64,000 nucleotides of DNA from SZUA-36 sp963753105 (GTDB lineage: Bacteria; Pseudomonadota; Gammaproteobacteria; Xanthomonadales; SZUA-36): the NCBI GenBank assembly GCA_963753105.1, contig CAVWBD010000003.1, forward strand, positions 186,001 to 250,000, written 5' to 3'. The notes under the pieces were generated by a model. It ran no database searches, was not told the origin of the DNA, and was given only the letters and a program-made list of their open reading frames with translations. Made by a program: the position numbers and the translations under genes. Below, piece by piece: positions 38,339 through 46,184 of this stretch (the stretch's first letter is position 1; the number at the start of each line of letters is the position of its first letter).

Positions 38339-38518
38339 AATGCACCCAGACCGTTGCCGTAGCGAGTGTAACATTCTTGTTGATGAAACTTCTCCAAAAA
38401 GAGCCTCCGGAAGACAACAATAAGTGTACCGCCAAACCTGTCAATATATATCTATATTGCCAACCTGTTTTCGATTTGAAATCGGGCCTGTCAGCCAAAA
38501 ACGGGATACAATGCAAGG

Positions 38519-38627
38519 TAATACAAGGATGAATTGATTCAACCCTGTTGATCCAAGCCGCTGGGCCAGCAAGAATGGGCGTCCGGGTTACGGAACATAC
38601 ATAACTGCCCATCGCGGCAGTTTTTTC
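38519..38627 (+). ncRNA. Candidate structured small RNA
   Basis: The 334-nt gap after gspA has no ORF but ends in a good terminator pointing right. Upstream on the same strand are a GGGATACAAT extended -10 (TACAAT 38507-38512), a hairpin GATTCAAC/GTTGATC (38536-38553), a hairpin GCTG/CAGC (38560-38570) and a hairpin TCCG/CGGA (38582-38594). The transcript would be ~108 nt. No known family was recognised. The -35 is poor. It could be a free RNA or a leader for the lipoprotein gene at 38679. Confidence 0.4.
38603..38627 (+). terminator. Intrinsic terminator of the candidate small RNA
   Basis: AACTGCC / GGCAGTT stem with loop CATCGC, followed by six T. No protein gene on this strand lies upstream within 5 kb. 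Confidence 0.75.
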
Positions 38628-38678
38628 TGCCTTGTGTCTTCAACTATGGGCTGAGCAATTAATGAACGGAGTTTGACC

Positions 38679-39299
38679 ATGAAAATATTTGTCATATTAC
38701 TGAGCCTTACCTTCATTCTCTTGGGTTGCGGCGAAGAAGGGCCGGTAGATTACGGCTTGCTTCAGGCTCGCGACGGGCTTGTATATATTGAAGATGAGTC
38801 CAGGCCATTTTCAGGAGTGGCGGAGTCCCGATTTGAAAATGGGGAATTGAAAAGCTCAATCACATATAAGAATGGCAAGAAAGATGGTTTGGTTCGCTCC
38901 TGGTATGAGAACGGACAGGTGCAAAAGGAAGCCACGTACAAAGATGGCAAGGAAGATGGTTTGGTTCGCTCATGGTTTGAAAGCGGACAATTAAAAAAGG
39001 AAACGACATACAAAGTAGGTAAGGAAGAAGGCCTTTTTCGAACTTGGTATGAGAGCGGCCAACTCAAATTGGAAACCACATACAAGGACGGTGAGAAAGT
39101 TGACTTGAATCGCTCCTGGTATGAGAGCGGCCAACCACAAATGGAAGTCACTTACAAAGATGGCAAGACGGATGGCTTGGTTCGCATGTGGTACGAGAAC
39201 GGACAATTACGAGTGGAAGCCCCCTACACAGATGGCAAGGAAAGCGGTCCGGTTCGTGCTTGGGATGAAAACGGCGAGATGTTGTCATTGGATCAGTAA
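38679..39299 (+). CDS. MORN-variant repeat lipoprotein
   Basis: 206 aa from ATG 38679 (ACGGAG site 8 nt upstream). A lipoprotein signal MKIFVILLSLTFILLGC gives a mature N-terminal Cys. Seven or so copies of a ~23-residue MORN-variant repeat follow (SWYENGQVQKEATYKDGKED and relatives). This type is labelled YwqK-family antitoxin in databases, but no toxin partner is adjacent. Probably an envelope protein; function unknown. It follows the candidate small RNA. Confidence 0.78.
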   Translation: MKIFVILLSLTFILLGCGEEGPVDYGLLQARDGLVYIEDESRPFSGVAESRFENGELKSSITYKNGKKDGLVRSWYENGQVQKEATYKDGKEDGLVRSWFESGQLKKETTYKVGKEEGLFRTWYESGQLKLETTYKDGEKVDLNRSWYESGQPQMEVTYKDGKTDGLVRMWYENGQLRVEAPYTDGKESGPVRAWDENGEMLSLDQ

Positions 39300-39338
39300 G
39301 TGTGCTGACGTCACTTGCGAGGGTAGTCTTTTAGTATT

Positions 39339-39366
39339 TGGTGGAGGCGGCGGGATTGTTCCGCAC
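39339..39366 (-). repeat. Degenerate copy of tmRNA 3' end (outermost att-like site)
   Basis: TGGTGGAGGCGGCGGGA (39339-39355) matches the 48699 and 42356 sites exactly for 17 nt; the next bases reach CCGCA but are diverged. It has the same orientation as tmRNA and may mark the far edge of the island. Confidence 0.5.
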
Positions 39367-39404
39367 ATCCCTGTGCTTCACCCTCGCTTTACTCGGGTTT
39401 CTCG

Positions 39405-39540
39405 CGATAAAGGGGTCAGAGACCTTTATCGCATCTATTTTTTTGAGTACTCAAAAAGGGGTCGGATCCAATTTACTGGCTAATCTCGACCACTTTCCTG
39501 GAGTGTAAAAGGACTCTGACCCCTTTATCTCCAAATATTA
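39405..39540 (+). repeat. Cluster of three GGGTCAGAG-type repeats
   Basis: AAAGGGGTCAGAGACCTTT (self-complementary arms), AAAAAGGGGTCGGATCC and AAGGACTCTGACCCCTTT, then CCAAATATTA shared with the 6140 copy. Inverted copies could fold into a long hairpin between the two flanking genes. Confidence 0.6.
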
Positions 39541-40290
39541 CTCTTTCAGCGTTTTGCCGATCGGCATGACCGCCATAGGTTTTTCGTCATCAGGAAGATT
39601 GAGTACTCTTTTCAGATCATCATCTTTGTAAGCTCCAATCATCACTGTACCAATGCCAAGTGAAGCCCCCTGCAGGTATATGTTTTGTCCAATATGACCA
39701 ACCTCGGTGAAAATGTATTTTTCAGACCGGGGACCATACTTAATCGATGTACGTTCGTACACAGCTGCCATAACAATGACCGCCGCGCCTTCTGTAATTG
39801 GTTTCTGTTTCAGAGACACTTCGCGTACATCAGCTCTTTTGTCACCATCCATTACTTTCAAAAGTGAATGATTTTTAACAATGTATTTATAGACACCCTG
39901 GTCCAGTCCTTCAACATTTCCGGCCAGCAGGTAGAGTTCCATGGGGTAGAGGCCTCCGGCCGATGGAGCAGTCCGATTTCCGCCCTGCCACTCGTATTTT
40001 TCGTTCCATTTGCTGGAAGGGGTGTCCTTTTTCCTGGTGATGCCCTGGGCTGCCCAGAGCATTTGAGAGATCTCTGTGATAGTCAAGGGTTCAGCAGAAT
40101 AAGCCCTGACAGATCGTCTTGCATTTAAGGCCTCTTCAATGGATATATCACTTTTAAAACTTGGATCAGGCAACTGTATGATTTTCGATTCAAGGCTATC
40201 TGCAGCTTGTTCCGGATTACTCTCTTGAGAGAATCCATTGCCTGCGATGGCAAACCCAACCATGATAATTACGATAGATGATAACTTCAT
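39538..40290 (-). CDS. SagB/ThcOx-type nitroreductase-family protein, secreted
   Basis: 250 aa from ATG 40290, with a signal peptide MKLSSIVIIMVGFAIAGNGF and cleavage near SQES. The FMN-binding nitroreductase fold of the SagB subfamily shows as SIEEALNARRSVRAYSAEPL, ISQMLWAAQGITRK, NRTAPSAGGLYPMELYL, EVGHIGQNIYLQGASLGIGT and a terminal AVMPIGKTL. SagB-type enzymes often oxidise azolines; stand-alone secreted forms have no known substrate. It follows the esterase gene by 44 nt, so the two probably form an operon inside the 39.3-42.4 kb interval. Confidence 0.85.
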   Translation of the reverse strand: MKLSSIVIIMVGFAIAGNGFSQESNPEQAADSLESKIIQLPDPSFKSDISIEEALNARRSVRAYSAEPLTITEISQMLWAAQGITRKKDTPSSKWNEKYEWQGGNRTAPSAGGLYPMELYLLAGNVEGLDQGVYKYIVKNHSLLKVMDGDKRADVREVSLKQKPITEGAAVIVMAAVYERTSIKYGPRSEKYIFTEVGHIGQNIYLQGASLGIGTVMIGAYKDDDLKRVLNLPDDEKPMAVMPIGKTLKE

Positions 40291-40334
40291 TTTAGATACT
40301 CCATTTTTTTGTCCCTCGATTCCTCTTTCTGTTG

Positions 40335-42083
40335 TCAGTAGCGCCAACTCGTTAGATCGGCACCCTCGGGCGCTGTTGCCTCGATACGCCTGAGAATCTT
40401 GGGCAGGTACATCGTGTTGTAGCGCAACCGGGAAATGTGATTGCCATTCTCATGGTCACCGTTCCAGCAGTGCTCGGCCCGGTCACCATAGTCCACCTCA
40501 CCGCCGTAGTATGGGTCGGTGGTGCTTTCCAGGAACTCCTCGGCGAGGTAGACGGCGTTATTCAGGTAGTAATTATCCATATCGCCGACATAGATATGCA
40601 GTTTGCCTTTGAGCTTCGGCCCCAGCGTGGCCCAGTCCCGTTCAAGAATGTGCCGAAGATCAAAATTCTCCTTCCAGTACCCGGCGACCTCGTGGTTGAT
40701 CTCGCCGGTCTGCTTATCCCAGATTCGCTCGGGGTAACCATCCTCGCCCATCGGTGAGAAAGTCGCTTCCCAGATATCAAACTGGCTCCCTGAACGGCTC
40801 TTGTCACCGAGCACGGCTTCGAGGCGGTTGTAATCGTACATACTTGCAGTGATGTGACCCAGGTAGTCACGGCCACCGGGACGTGGCAACTCCTGGAACT
40901 GGCTGTCGTACCAGTAGGCATTTGCATCCTCGTAAATGTTAACCGTCACGTAGGCACGGAAGTCGATTGGATCAGGGCAGCCAATGAATGCGCCGTTGTA
41001 CTCATCGGGATAGAAAACCTGTACCGCCATGGCTTCCCAGCCACCGGTCGAGCCACCATAGGTAAAACGCGCCCAGCCTTCGCCGATACCCCGAAACTGT
41101 TCCTCGATATATGGAATCAACTCGTAGGTGATCGCATCACCATAGGGTCCCTGGCTGGCCGAATTAACGGCGTAGGAGTCATCGTAATAAGGCGTGGGAT
41201 GTTGTATCTCGATGACGATATAACGCGGGAAGTCATCGCTGATCCAGGTCTGGTAGAAATCATAGGCCTCTTGCTGTTGGATGATGTTATAACCACTGAC
41301 ACCAAAACGTTCGCTGAAATCCGGTTCGAGGTCTGGATCAGGTGGCTGGGTGCGGAAGTCACCGATGTCGCTTGGAAAATGGCCATGGAAGATCATCAAG
41401 GGGTAGCGGGCGGCAGTGTGTTCAGCGAATCCTTTCGGCAGGAGTACATGCGCGCCGAGGTAGACGTCTTCACCCCAGAACTCGGACAACAGTTCGCTGC
41501 GCATGCGGATATGCTTGACGAACTCAGTATCTTCCGGTGGTTCGATTTCAGGAATAACCTGGTCGAGAACCAGGTCAAAGGAAGCGGAACCCTCTTCATC
41601 GATGACGACCTGTATTGGTTTAGAGTAGAAATTACCCGGTTTGCGGTTCCATACCTGGCCCTCGCCACGGTCAGGTGGAAGACTCACCACCTTGCCATTG
41701 CCGAGGTGGTAATCCTTGTAACGATTCAGCAGTGCCTGCGCATAGTAGGTGCCGGCTGGTACTTCAGATAAGTCCGCCAGCGGGAAGCCAACGGCTTGTT
41801 GGTCTATGATGACCGCGGAGTCGTGCTGCCAGCCTTCAACGTTGAGTCCAAAAATGAGCTGTGTGTCAGCCGAGTTATCGACAAGGAAGCGTGGCTCATT
41901 ACTGTCATGGGTTGCCAACAAAAGCAGCAGGCGGCCATCCTGCTCCTCCTGGGTCAGTGACGGTTCGAACGTGACCGAGAACGACAGACCGCGCTCCTTT
42001 TCCAAATCCATTTCCACCTGGCAGGCTGAGGGAAGAATGCACAGAAGTATCAGCATTGCCACACCGGTTTTTGTAAGTTTCAT
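40335..42083 (-). CDS. Lipoprotein alpha/beta-hydrolase (putative esterase)
   Basis: 582 aa. The signal ends in lipobox LPSAC (C21). The N-terminal ~180 residues are a beta domain. From ~190 an esterase-D-like (PF00756-type) hydrolase follows: GAHVLLPKGFAE, YPLMIFHGHFPSD, the nucleophile elbow YGGSTGGWE (Ser345), HIYVGDMDNYYLNNAVYLAE with the likely acid, and HCWNGDHENGNHISR with the likely His near the C-terminus. It probably acts on a polymer or ester outside the cytoplasm; the substrate is unknown. It has its own upstream region and precedes the nitroreductase-family gene. Confidence 0.82.
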   Translation of the reverse strand: MKLTKTGVAMLILLCILPSACQVEMDLEKERGLSFSVTFEPSLTQEEQDGRLLLLLATHDSNEPRFLVDNSADTQLIFGLNVEGWQHDSAVIIDQQAVGFPLADLSEVPAGTYYAQALLNRYKDYHLGNGKVVSLPPDRGEGQVWNRKPGNFYSKPIQVVIDEEGSASFDLVLDQVIPEIEPPEDTEFVKHIRMRSELLSEFWGEDVYLGAHVLLPKGFAEHTAARYPLMIFHGHFPSDIGDFRTQPPDPDLEPDFSERFGVSGYNIIQQQEAYDFYQTWISDDFPRYIVIEIQHPTPYYDDSYAVNSASQGPYGDAITYELIPYIEEQFRGIGEGWARFTYGGSTGGWEAMAVQVFYPDEYNGAFIGCPDPIDFRAYVTVNIYEDANAYWYDSQFQELPRPGGRDYLGHITASMYDYNRLEAVLGDKSRSGSQFDIWEATFSPMGEDGYPERIWDKQTGEINHEVAGYWKENFDLRHILERDWATLGPKLKGKLHIYVGDMDNYYLNNAVYLAEEFLESTTDPYYGGEVDYGDRAEHCWNGDHENGNHISRLRYNTMYLPKILRRIEATAPEGADLTSWRY

Positions 42084-42237
42084 TTTTTCTCCGTGCGTAT
42101 TCTTATTTGAAGGTCAGCGTGTGAGTTTCCAGGGGGCGGACTGAGATAACCCACATTTCACGGACAGTGCGTTATGCAACAGCTGCAATTGTTTCACACT
42201 CATTGGGAGGTTGATAGCCTGGCAATTAGTGCGAACT

Positions 42238-42312
42238 GGAAAAGGGTTCTGACCACGATTTACGTGTATTGGGTCGTAATGTTGGGGTCAGAGTCAAGTG
42301 CCAGATTAAAAT
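42238..42312 (+). repeat. GGGTCAGAG-type repeats upstream of the esterase gene
   Basis: AAAGGGTTCTGACCACG and TTGGGGTCAGAGTCAAG lie 50 nt apart in opposite orientation, same family as 39405. They fall in the 324-nt gap 42084-42407, which also holds a terminator and an att copy. Confidence 0.5.
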
Positions 42313-42323
42313 TCTCGGAAAAG

Positions 42324-42348
42324 AAAAACTCCGGCCTGACGCCGGGGC
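42324..42348 (-). terminator. Terminator beyond the outer tmRNA-end copy
   Basis: Reading leftward: CCGGCGTCAGGCCGG stem-loop followed by AGTTTTT. It lies 8 nt after the tmRNA-like CCA at 42356, the place expected for the original tmRNA terminator. Confidence 0.7.
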
Positions 42349-42355
42349 TTTAAGA

Positions 42356-42384
42356 TGGTGGAGGCGGCGGGAATCGAACCCGCA
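42356..42384 (-). repeat. Attachment site copy (attR-type) of the integrated element
   Basis: 29 nt identical to 48699-48727. Read leftward it is the T-arm and acceptor 3' strand of a tmRNA ending CCGCCTCCACCA. It lies 24 nt beyond the integrase stop and differs from the resident tmRNA end at one acceptor-stem base. Confidence 0.88.
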
Positions 42385-42407
42385 GCAGAACCTTTAAAAA
42401 CAATCAC

Positions 42408-43546
42408 TTACGCCACCATGTGCCCGATCTGTGCCAGTTTTGACTCAATATTTCGGGTGATATCAGGTCTGGTTTCCTTGATCCAGCGTCCGTAAACACG
42501 CCGAATCATGCCCCAATCACGATGCCCCATCTGTTGAGCGACCCACATGGGATCAGCGCCGAAGGGACAGCAGTTGAGAGGCATAGGTGTGGCGCGTTTG
42601 GTACGGGCGTCGGTACTCGATGCCGGCGGCGTCGAGTGCCGGCGCCCACGCTGTCTTGCGAATCTGCCCGTCAGATGTCCAGGGGGCGTTTGTCTTGGGG
42701 TTTATGAACACGCGGGTGCCCGTGCTTAGGGATTAACCGTAAAACACTTTCTAAGGCCGCAAGAGCGAGCGGCAGGAGGGCAATGGTGCGTCGCCCAGAG
42801 TACGTCTTAGGTTGTTTGAGTGTGCCACGTACTTCCGCCTTGCAAATGTAGGCCTGTTGTATTAGGGAGGTCGACGTCCCCCCATTCCAGCGCGATAAGC
42901 TCAGAGGTTCTTAGGCCAGTCCAGAAAGCAAACTGGAACAGCTCGCGTGTAAGGGGAGGGCAGTGGTTGAGAATGATGGTCAACCTCATCCAGGGTGAAT
43001 GGGTCAGGTGCCTGCGATCTGTGAGGCAGGTGCTTGATCCTGTCCAGTGGATTATCGTCGAGCAATTCGTTGTAGTAGGCCTCAGCAAATACTTTTCTAA
43101 GTGGAATAAGAATATTGTTTATTCGCTTGGAGGATATATCCAGGTTGTTGTACCAGTTCCGTATGTCTGTTGGCGTAACTTCATCCAACTCTTTTTCACC
43201 AAAAGTGGGTATCAAGTGAAAATTAATGGCGCTTTCGTAGTCTCGGTATGTGCTCGGGCTTAATGCTCTTTCTGAGTCTTTAAGAAATGTTTTGAGGGCT
43301 ACCTTAACTGTGGGTATTTGAGAGTTCTTAACAAACGATGATTTTGAATCTGGGAAATACTTACTTGCCTTGAATGTTCCCTTTGAGACATCCAGTAGTG
43401 CGGCAGCTCTCACGTTGGATGCGTATTCCAATCCTTGCGAAGTAGGGGGAACACGGAATTGAAAACCTGGCACGTTGACCATTGATCGGTAGATCAACCT
43501 GGATACTGTTTCCGCGTGCCCTTACGCCCGTGTACCGCTTAGCCAT
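42408..43546 (-). pseudogene. Tyrosine-recombinase integrase, multiply frameshifted
   Basis: The N-terminal arm-type domain starts at ATG 43546 (MAKRYTGVRARGNSIQVDLP). A SAM-like core-binding domain follows (LSPSTYRDYESAINFHLIPT, NNILIPLRKVFAEAYYNELL), then the catalytic domain: Arg in AFWTGLRTSELIALEWGDVD, HxxR-type RHTYASQLL, and GHRDWGMIRRVYGRW with the nucleophile Tyr. The stop is TAA at 42410-42408, next to the att site. Frame breaks are needed at about 43450, 42990, 42850, 42720 and 42561. All catalytic residues remain recognisable, so either the consensus is poor here or loss is recent. ~378 aa if repaired. It would catalyse site-specific integration into ssrA. Confidence 0.88.
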
Positions 43547-43702
43547 TCGTCGATTGCCTTTGTGTTAAATACGATTCGGTTATCCGGAGCTTTTCGCCAG
43601 TGGAGGTTTTCAGCCCACACACCCTTTTTCTTTTTCTGATAGATGGCTTCGACTGTGTAGCCAGTTAATTCAGCAGAGTTTTTTGATAGTTACCCAGTTC
43701 AT
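43522..43702 (-). CDS. Excisionase-like DNA-binding protein, one frameshift
   Basis: Too short for a simple ORF scan. From ATG 43702: MNWVTIK, then, after skipping one A in a six-A run (43679-43684), NSAELTGYTVEAIYQKKKKG, VWAENLHWRKAPDNRIVFNT, KAIDEWLSGTRA and TAA. This is the ~60-residue excisionase type with a winged-helix fold found beside such integrases. It overlaps the integrase start, a typical xis-int arrangement. The A-run makes a consensus error likely. Confidence 0.75.
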
Positions 43703-43705
43703 TTC

Positions 43706-44119
43706 TCACCAACCTCTCTCCAACGTACTGTGTGAAACAACTGAGGTTTTTTCGTTTCCAATTTCTTTCTCATGCTTGAGAAGAAACTCATTAGTCTTAC
43801 CCAGGGTATTCCTAGTCCTTTTGCCAATGTCTGGCTCCATGATTACTTCGCGTGGTTCTCCAGTATGCTCATCAATATCGTAGGTCTGTTCCCTATCTTT
43901 TTCCTTACCTGGCTGAACTGCAAAACCATTCTCAAACTCAACAAGAGCTGCAGCTGAGAGATCATTTATTACTTGAGATTTGGACTTGGCTGGAAATAAG
44001 TGACAGATTGCATCAATCTTCGCGCCGATGTGAGTAGCAAGCCGAACAGAGGTTTGCTTCTTCATTAATCGTGTATTATCTGGGGCTTCCCAAATGGCTT
44101 TTAAGTCAGACGCTTTCAC
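43706..44119 (-). CDS. Element-encoded protein, possible ribbon-helix-helix regulator
   Basis: 137 aa, ending 3 nt before the excisionase start. The segment TSVRLATHIGAKIDAICHLF plus KSKSQVINDLSAAALVEFEN has the strand-helix-helix pattern of ribbon-helix-helix DNA-binding proteins. The C-terminal half is charged and probably disordered. It is first in a leftward xis-int operon and divergent from the protease gene, so a regulatory role for the shared promoter region (44120-44280) is plausible. No named family recognised. Confidence 0.6.
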   Translation of the reverse strand: MKASDLKAIWEAPDNTRLMKKQTSVRLATHIGAKIDAICHLFPAKSKSQVINDLSAAALVEFENGFAVQPGKEKDREQTYDIDEHTGEPREVIMEPDIGKRTRNTLGKTNEFLLKHEKEIGNEKTSVVSHSTLERGW

Positions 44120-44280
44120 GGTTGTACTCCTGAAGCTATACTTTGTTATGAAATATAAATAAAAGACATATAAATGTCAAATAACATATTAATGAGTTTA
44201 GTTCACGTTGTGAAGCATATATTGCGTAAACTTACATCTTCATTCGTTGCTTTCAAGGACAAAAGATAGGAGAAGTAACA

Positions 44281-45293
44281 ATGCTGCAGCAAAAACAATC
44301 GCTGATTAACGAATTAACTACCCCACTTTTTAGACTCAAACCTGCTTTTAATCACGGTGACACAGCGCAGACAGCATATGCTGGTCACATCTTAGGCTTT
44401 CATGTTGGTAATGGAATAGTTGTATCTGTAGCTCATCATTTACGCACTTCATTACTTCCCCTTTACACACTAACTAACAACGAATTCCTAAATGTGTTGA
44501 GACCGTTACTTACCCCTGTTGAGCAAGCACAGTTTGATGCGAGCTATCAGCTAAACCAGCAGACGAATAAACGTTACTTTTCTGCAAGCCCTCAACTTGC
44601 TATATGAACGGAGTACTGAAAATTCTTGGGACACATAGGTATGACTCAAGATTGCAGACCCTATTGACGAAGGGATTTTGTAAGACCCTCTTAGTGTGCC
44701 AATTTAGTACAAATTTCTTTTATAACGACCAAACTGTGACCAATTCTTTTACTCCGCACAATGTTTTGCCTGAGCCACAATTCAATAGGTACAACTTCAC
44801 ATTGGAACTCGAACTAGTTAGTGCTTTTTATGAGCATGATTTGGCAATATATAGGATTGTGAATGCCCCTCCAGTGCAATTGATTTGCTTCAAATCGCAA
44901 ACCCTGATTACCAGTATTGTGATGATACCGAGGAAAATTATTATTGCGTTCAGAGCGCGCCAACAAGTGAGGCTGGAAGGATGCTCAGTATCGCCAAAAT
45001 TGAAGGTCTTACTCGATCAATTTAGTCTTTTCATGGATCCAATAGCAGGACAATATCTTTCTGAAGGAAGTCGGTATTTAATTAAAGGCTATTTCTGTTT
45101 TGGTTCCTCGGGCGCTCCATATTTAAAGTGGGATAGTGAGTCGGATGAATTCAAAGTAAACTCAGTTCAAAGTGAAGCTTGTGGATTGCAGCTGAATATC
45201 GATGGAAAACGTGACAATAACTTTCAATACGTCAATGCTATCGCCTCTCCTATAGCATTAATTGAGGACGAACTTAATCAACTAATTAATTAA
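44281..45293 (+). CDS. Trypsin-like serine protease, split into two overlapping frames
   Basis: The first frame (44281-44607, AGGAGA site upstream) has AGHILGFHVGNGIVVSVAHH with the catalytic His. The second (from 44604) has FYEHDLAIYRI with the Asp and CFGSSGAPYLKWD with the Ser. They overlap by ATGA, so this is either one gene with a one-base error near 44580-44606 or a two-part protease. Together ~337 aa, with no signal peptide, hence cytoplasmic. Lone intracellular trypsin-like proteases occur in phage-defence and programmed-death contexts, but no substrate is visible here. Marked AT-richness matches the rest of the element. Confidence 0.7.
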
Positions 45294-45363
45294 AATGTAA
45301 AGCTGGCCAATTAGTCTTTGTTTCAGACTGTAGCACTCCAGCAGATTGCCATTTTTGGCAGTA

Positions 45364-45391
45364 AAGTCCTGTTTTTACTGAGACAGGACTC
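45364..45391 (+). other. Strong inverted repeat in element spacer
   Basis: AGTCCTGT / ACAGGACT arms around TTTTACTGAG-type loop in the 446-nt spacer 45294-45739. It has no T-tract, so it is not a good terminator; an operator or an old insertion-sequence end is possible. A 28-codon frame (45396-45482) follows it but is not convincing. Confidence 0.4.
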
Positions 45392-45514
45392 TAAGATGGG
45401 CAGACATAAATCAGAAGAAGAGATTCACGAGCAACAACAGCAAAGATACCCCAGACGGCAATATTTGTTTATAGATTTTTAGAAGTTTGGAATTGTATGT
45501 GTTTGCGGCTACAT

Positions 45515-45655
45515 TTAGAGCCTGAATAACAATGTCGTGTAGAGGACGACTGCAATGTTCGAATCTTCATCTGTGAAGGAGTGCTTTTTTCTGTCTTCTT
45601 CCCATTTTTCGCTTAATGCGTGATCCACTTCAATTAAATAGCTCTCAATGTTCAT
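45515..45655 (-). CDS. Small acidic protein, 46 aa, unknown
   Basis: Start ATG 45655 has an AGGAGT site 9 nt upstream, the best ribosome site in this stretch. It begins MNIESYLIEVDHALSEKWEE, continues DRKKHSFTDEDSNIAVVLYT and ends TLLFRL. Acidic, probably helical. It sits between the membrane protein and the protease gene of the element, on the same strand as the replication genes. No family recognised. Confidence 0.5.
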   Translation of the reverse strand: MNIESYLIEVDHALSEKWEEDRKKHSFTDEDSNIAVVLYTTLLFRL

Positions 45656-45739
45656 TATTTAGTTACTCCTGACAGATTCAACTGCGCAACGCGCGCGGCG
45701 TGGTGAGACACTGCCCGCGCAAGCACAACGCTAACTTGG

Positions 45740-46072
45740 TTACGTTCCAAAGACTGTAAATATCCCCGAAAGAGCGATAAGAGCGATTACAACAATCAAG
45801 GCTGCAAGAATGCTTATTGCAAAGCCACGGAGGATCGTAGTGTCTAAAGCATAAGAATAGATAATTGAACCAACCGGAATAGTGATTAACCCGACAGCTA
45901 GATCATTAGTTAAAAATAGTCTTATTAGGACTCCGGCGATTACCAACAAAAATAGTGAGAAAATAACTGATCCGACTCCAGTCTTACCTGCTCCGACCAA
46001 TCGCGCTGCTAGCATTATTGGATAAATGATGAGTAGAAAGATAATCGCAAATGAGATGACGATCTGTGTCAT
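45740..46072 (-). CDS. Small four-helix membrane protein of the element
   Basis: 110 aa, almost entirely hydrophobic: TM segments near residues 4-27, 34-54, 58-76 and 82-108 (ISFAIIFLLIIYPIMLAARL; SVIFSLFLLVIAGVLI; GLITIPVGSIIYSYAL; ISILAALIVVIALIALSGIF). There is no cleavable signal. It follows the nuclease-like gene by 112 nt on the same strand. In small phage-like elements such proteins can be holins, immunity proteins or assembly factors; nothing here chooses between these. Confidence 0.6.
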   Translation of the reverse strand: MTQIVISFAIIFLLIIYPIMLAARLVGAGKTGVGSVIFSLFLLVIAGVLIRLFLTNDLAVGLITIPVGSIIYSYALDTTILRGFAISILAALIVVIALIALSGIFTVFGT

Positions 46073-46184
46073 GAATTTTCCCTTATTAGTCTCAATTTGG
46101 GACTAATGTGCAGTATTACAAAACACTGCACATTTTGTGAAAATAACGTCAGGGCCGATTTCTACTGTTAGCGTTTCCCAGGCT

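Noticed and set aside
38519..38600. Possible c-di-GMP (GEMM) riboswitch because of GGGTTACGGA
   Set aside because: The conserved GCAAACC and GACGCAAAGCC blocks of that class are missing, so only a generic structured-RNA call is justified.
38679..39299. Toxin-antitoxin pair based on the YwqK-family antitoxin label
   Set aside because: The protein is a lipoprotein with MORN-type repeats and no toxin-like gene is adjacent.
42356..42384. Partial tRNA gene at the island edge
   Set aside because: Only the T-arm and acceptor 3' strand are present; there is no anticodon arm, so it is an attachment-site copy of the tmRNA end.
45396..45482. 28-codon frame MGRHKSEEEIHEQQQQ after a hairpin
   Set aside because: No ribosome site and too short to support; may be an insertion-sequence remnant.
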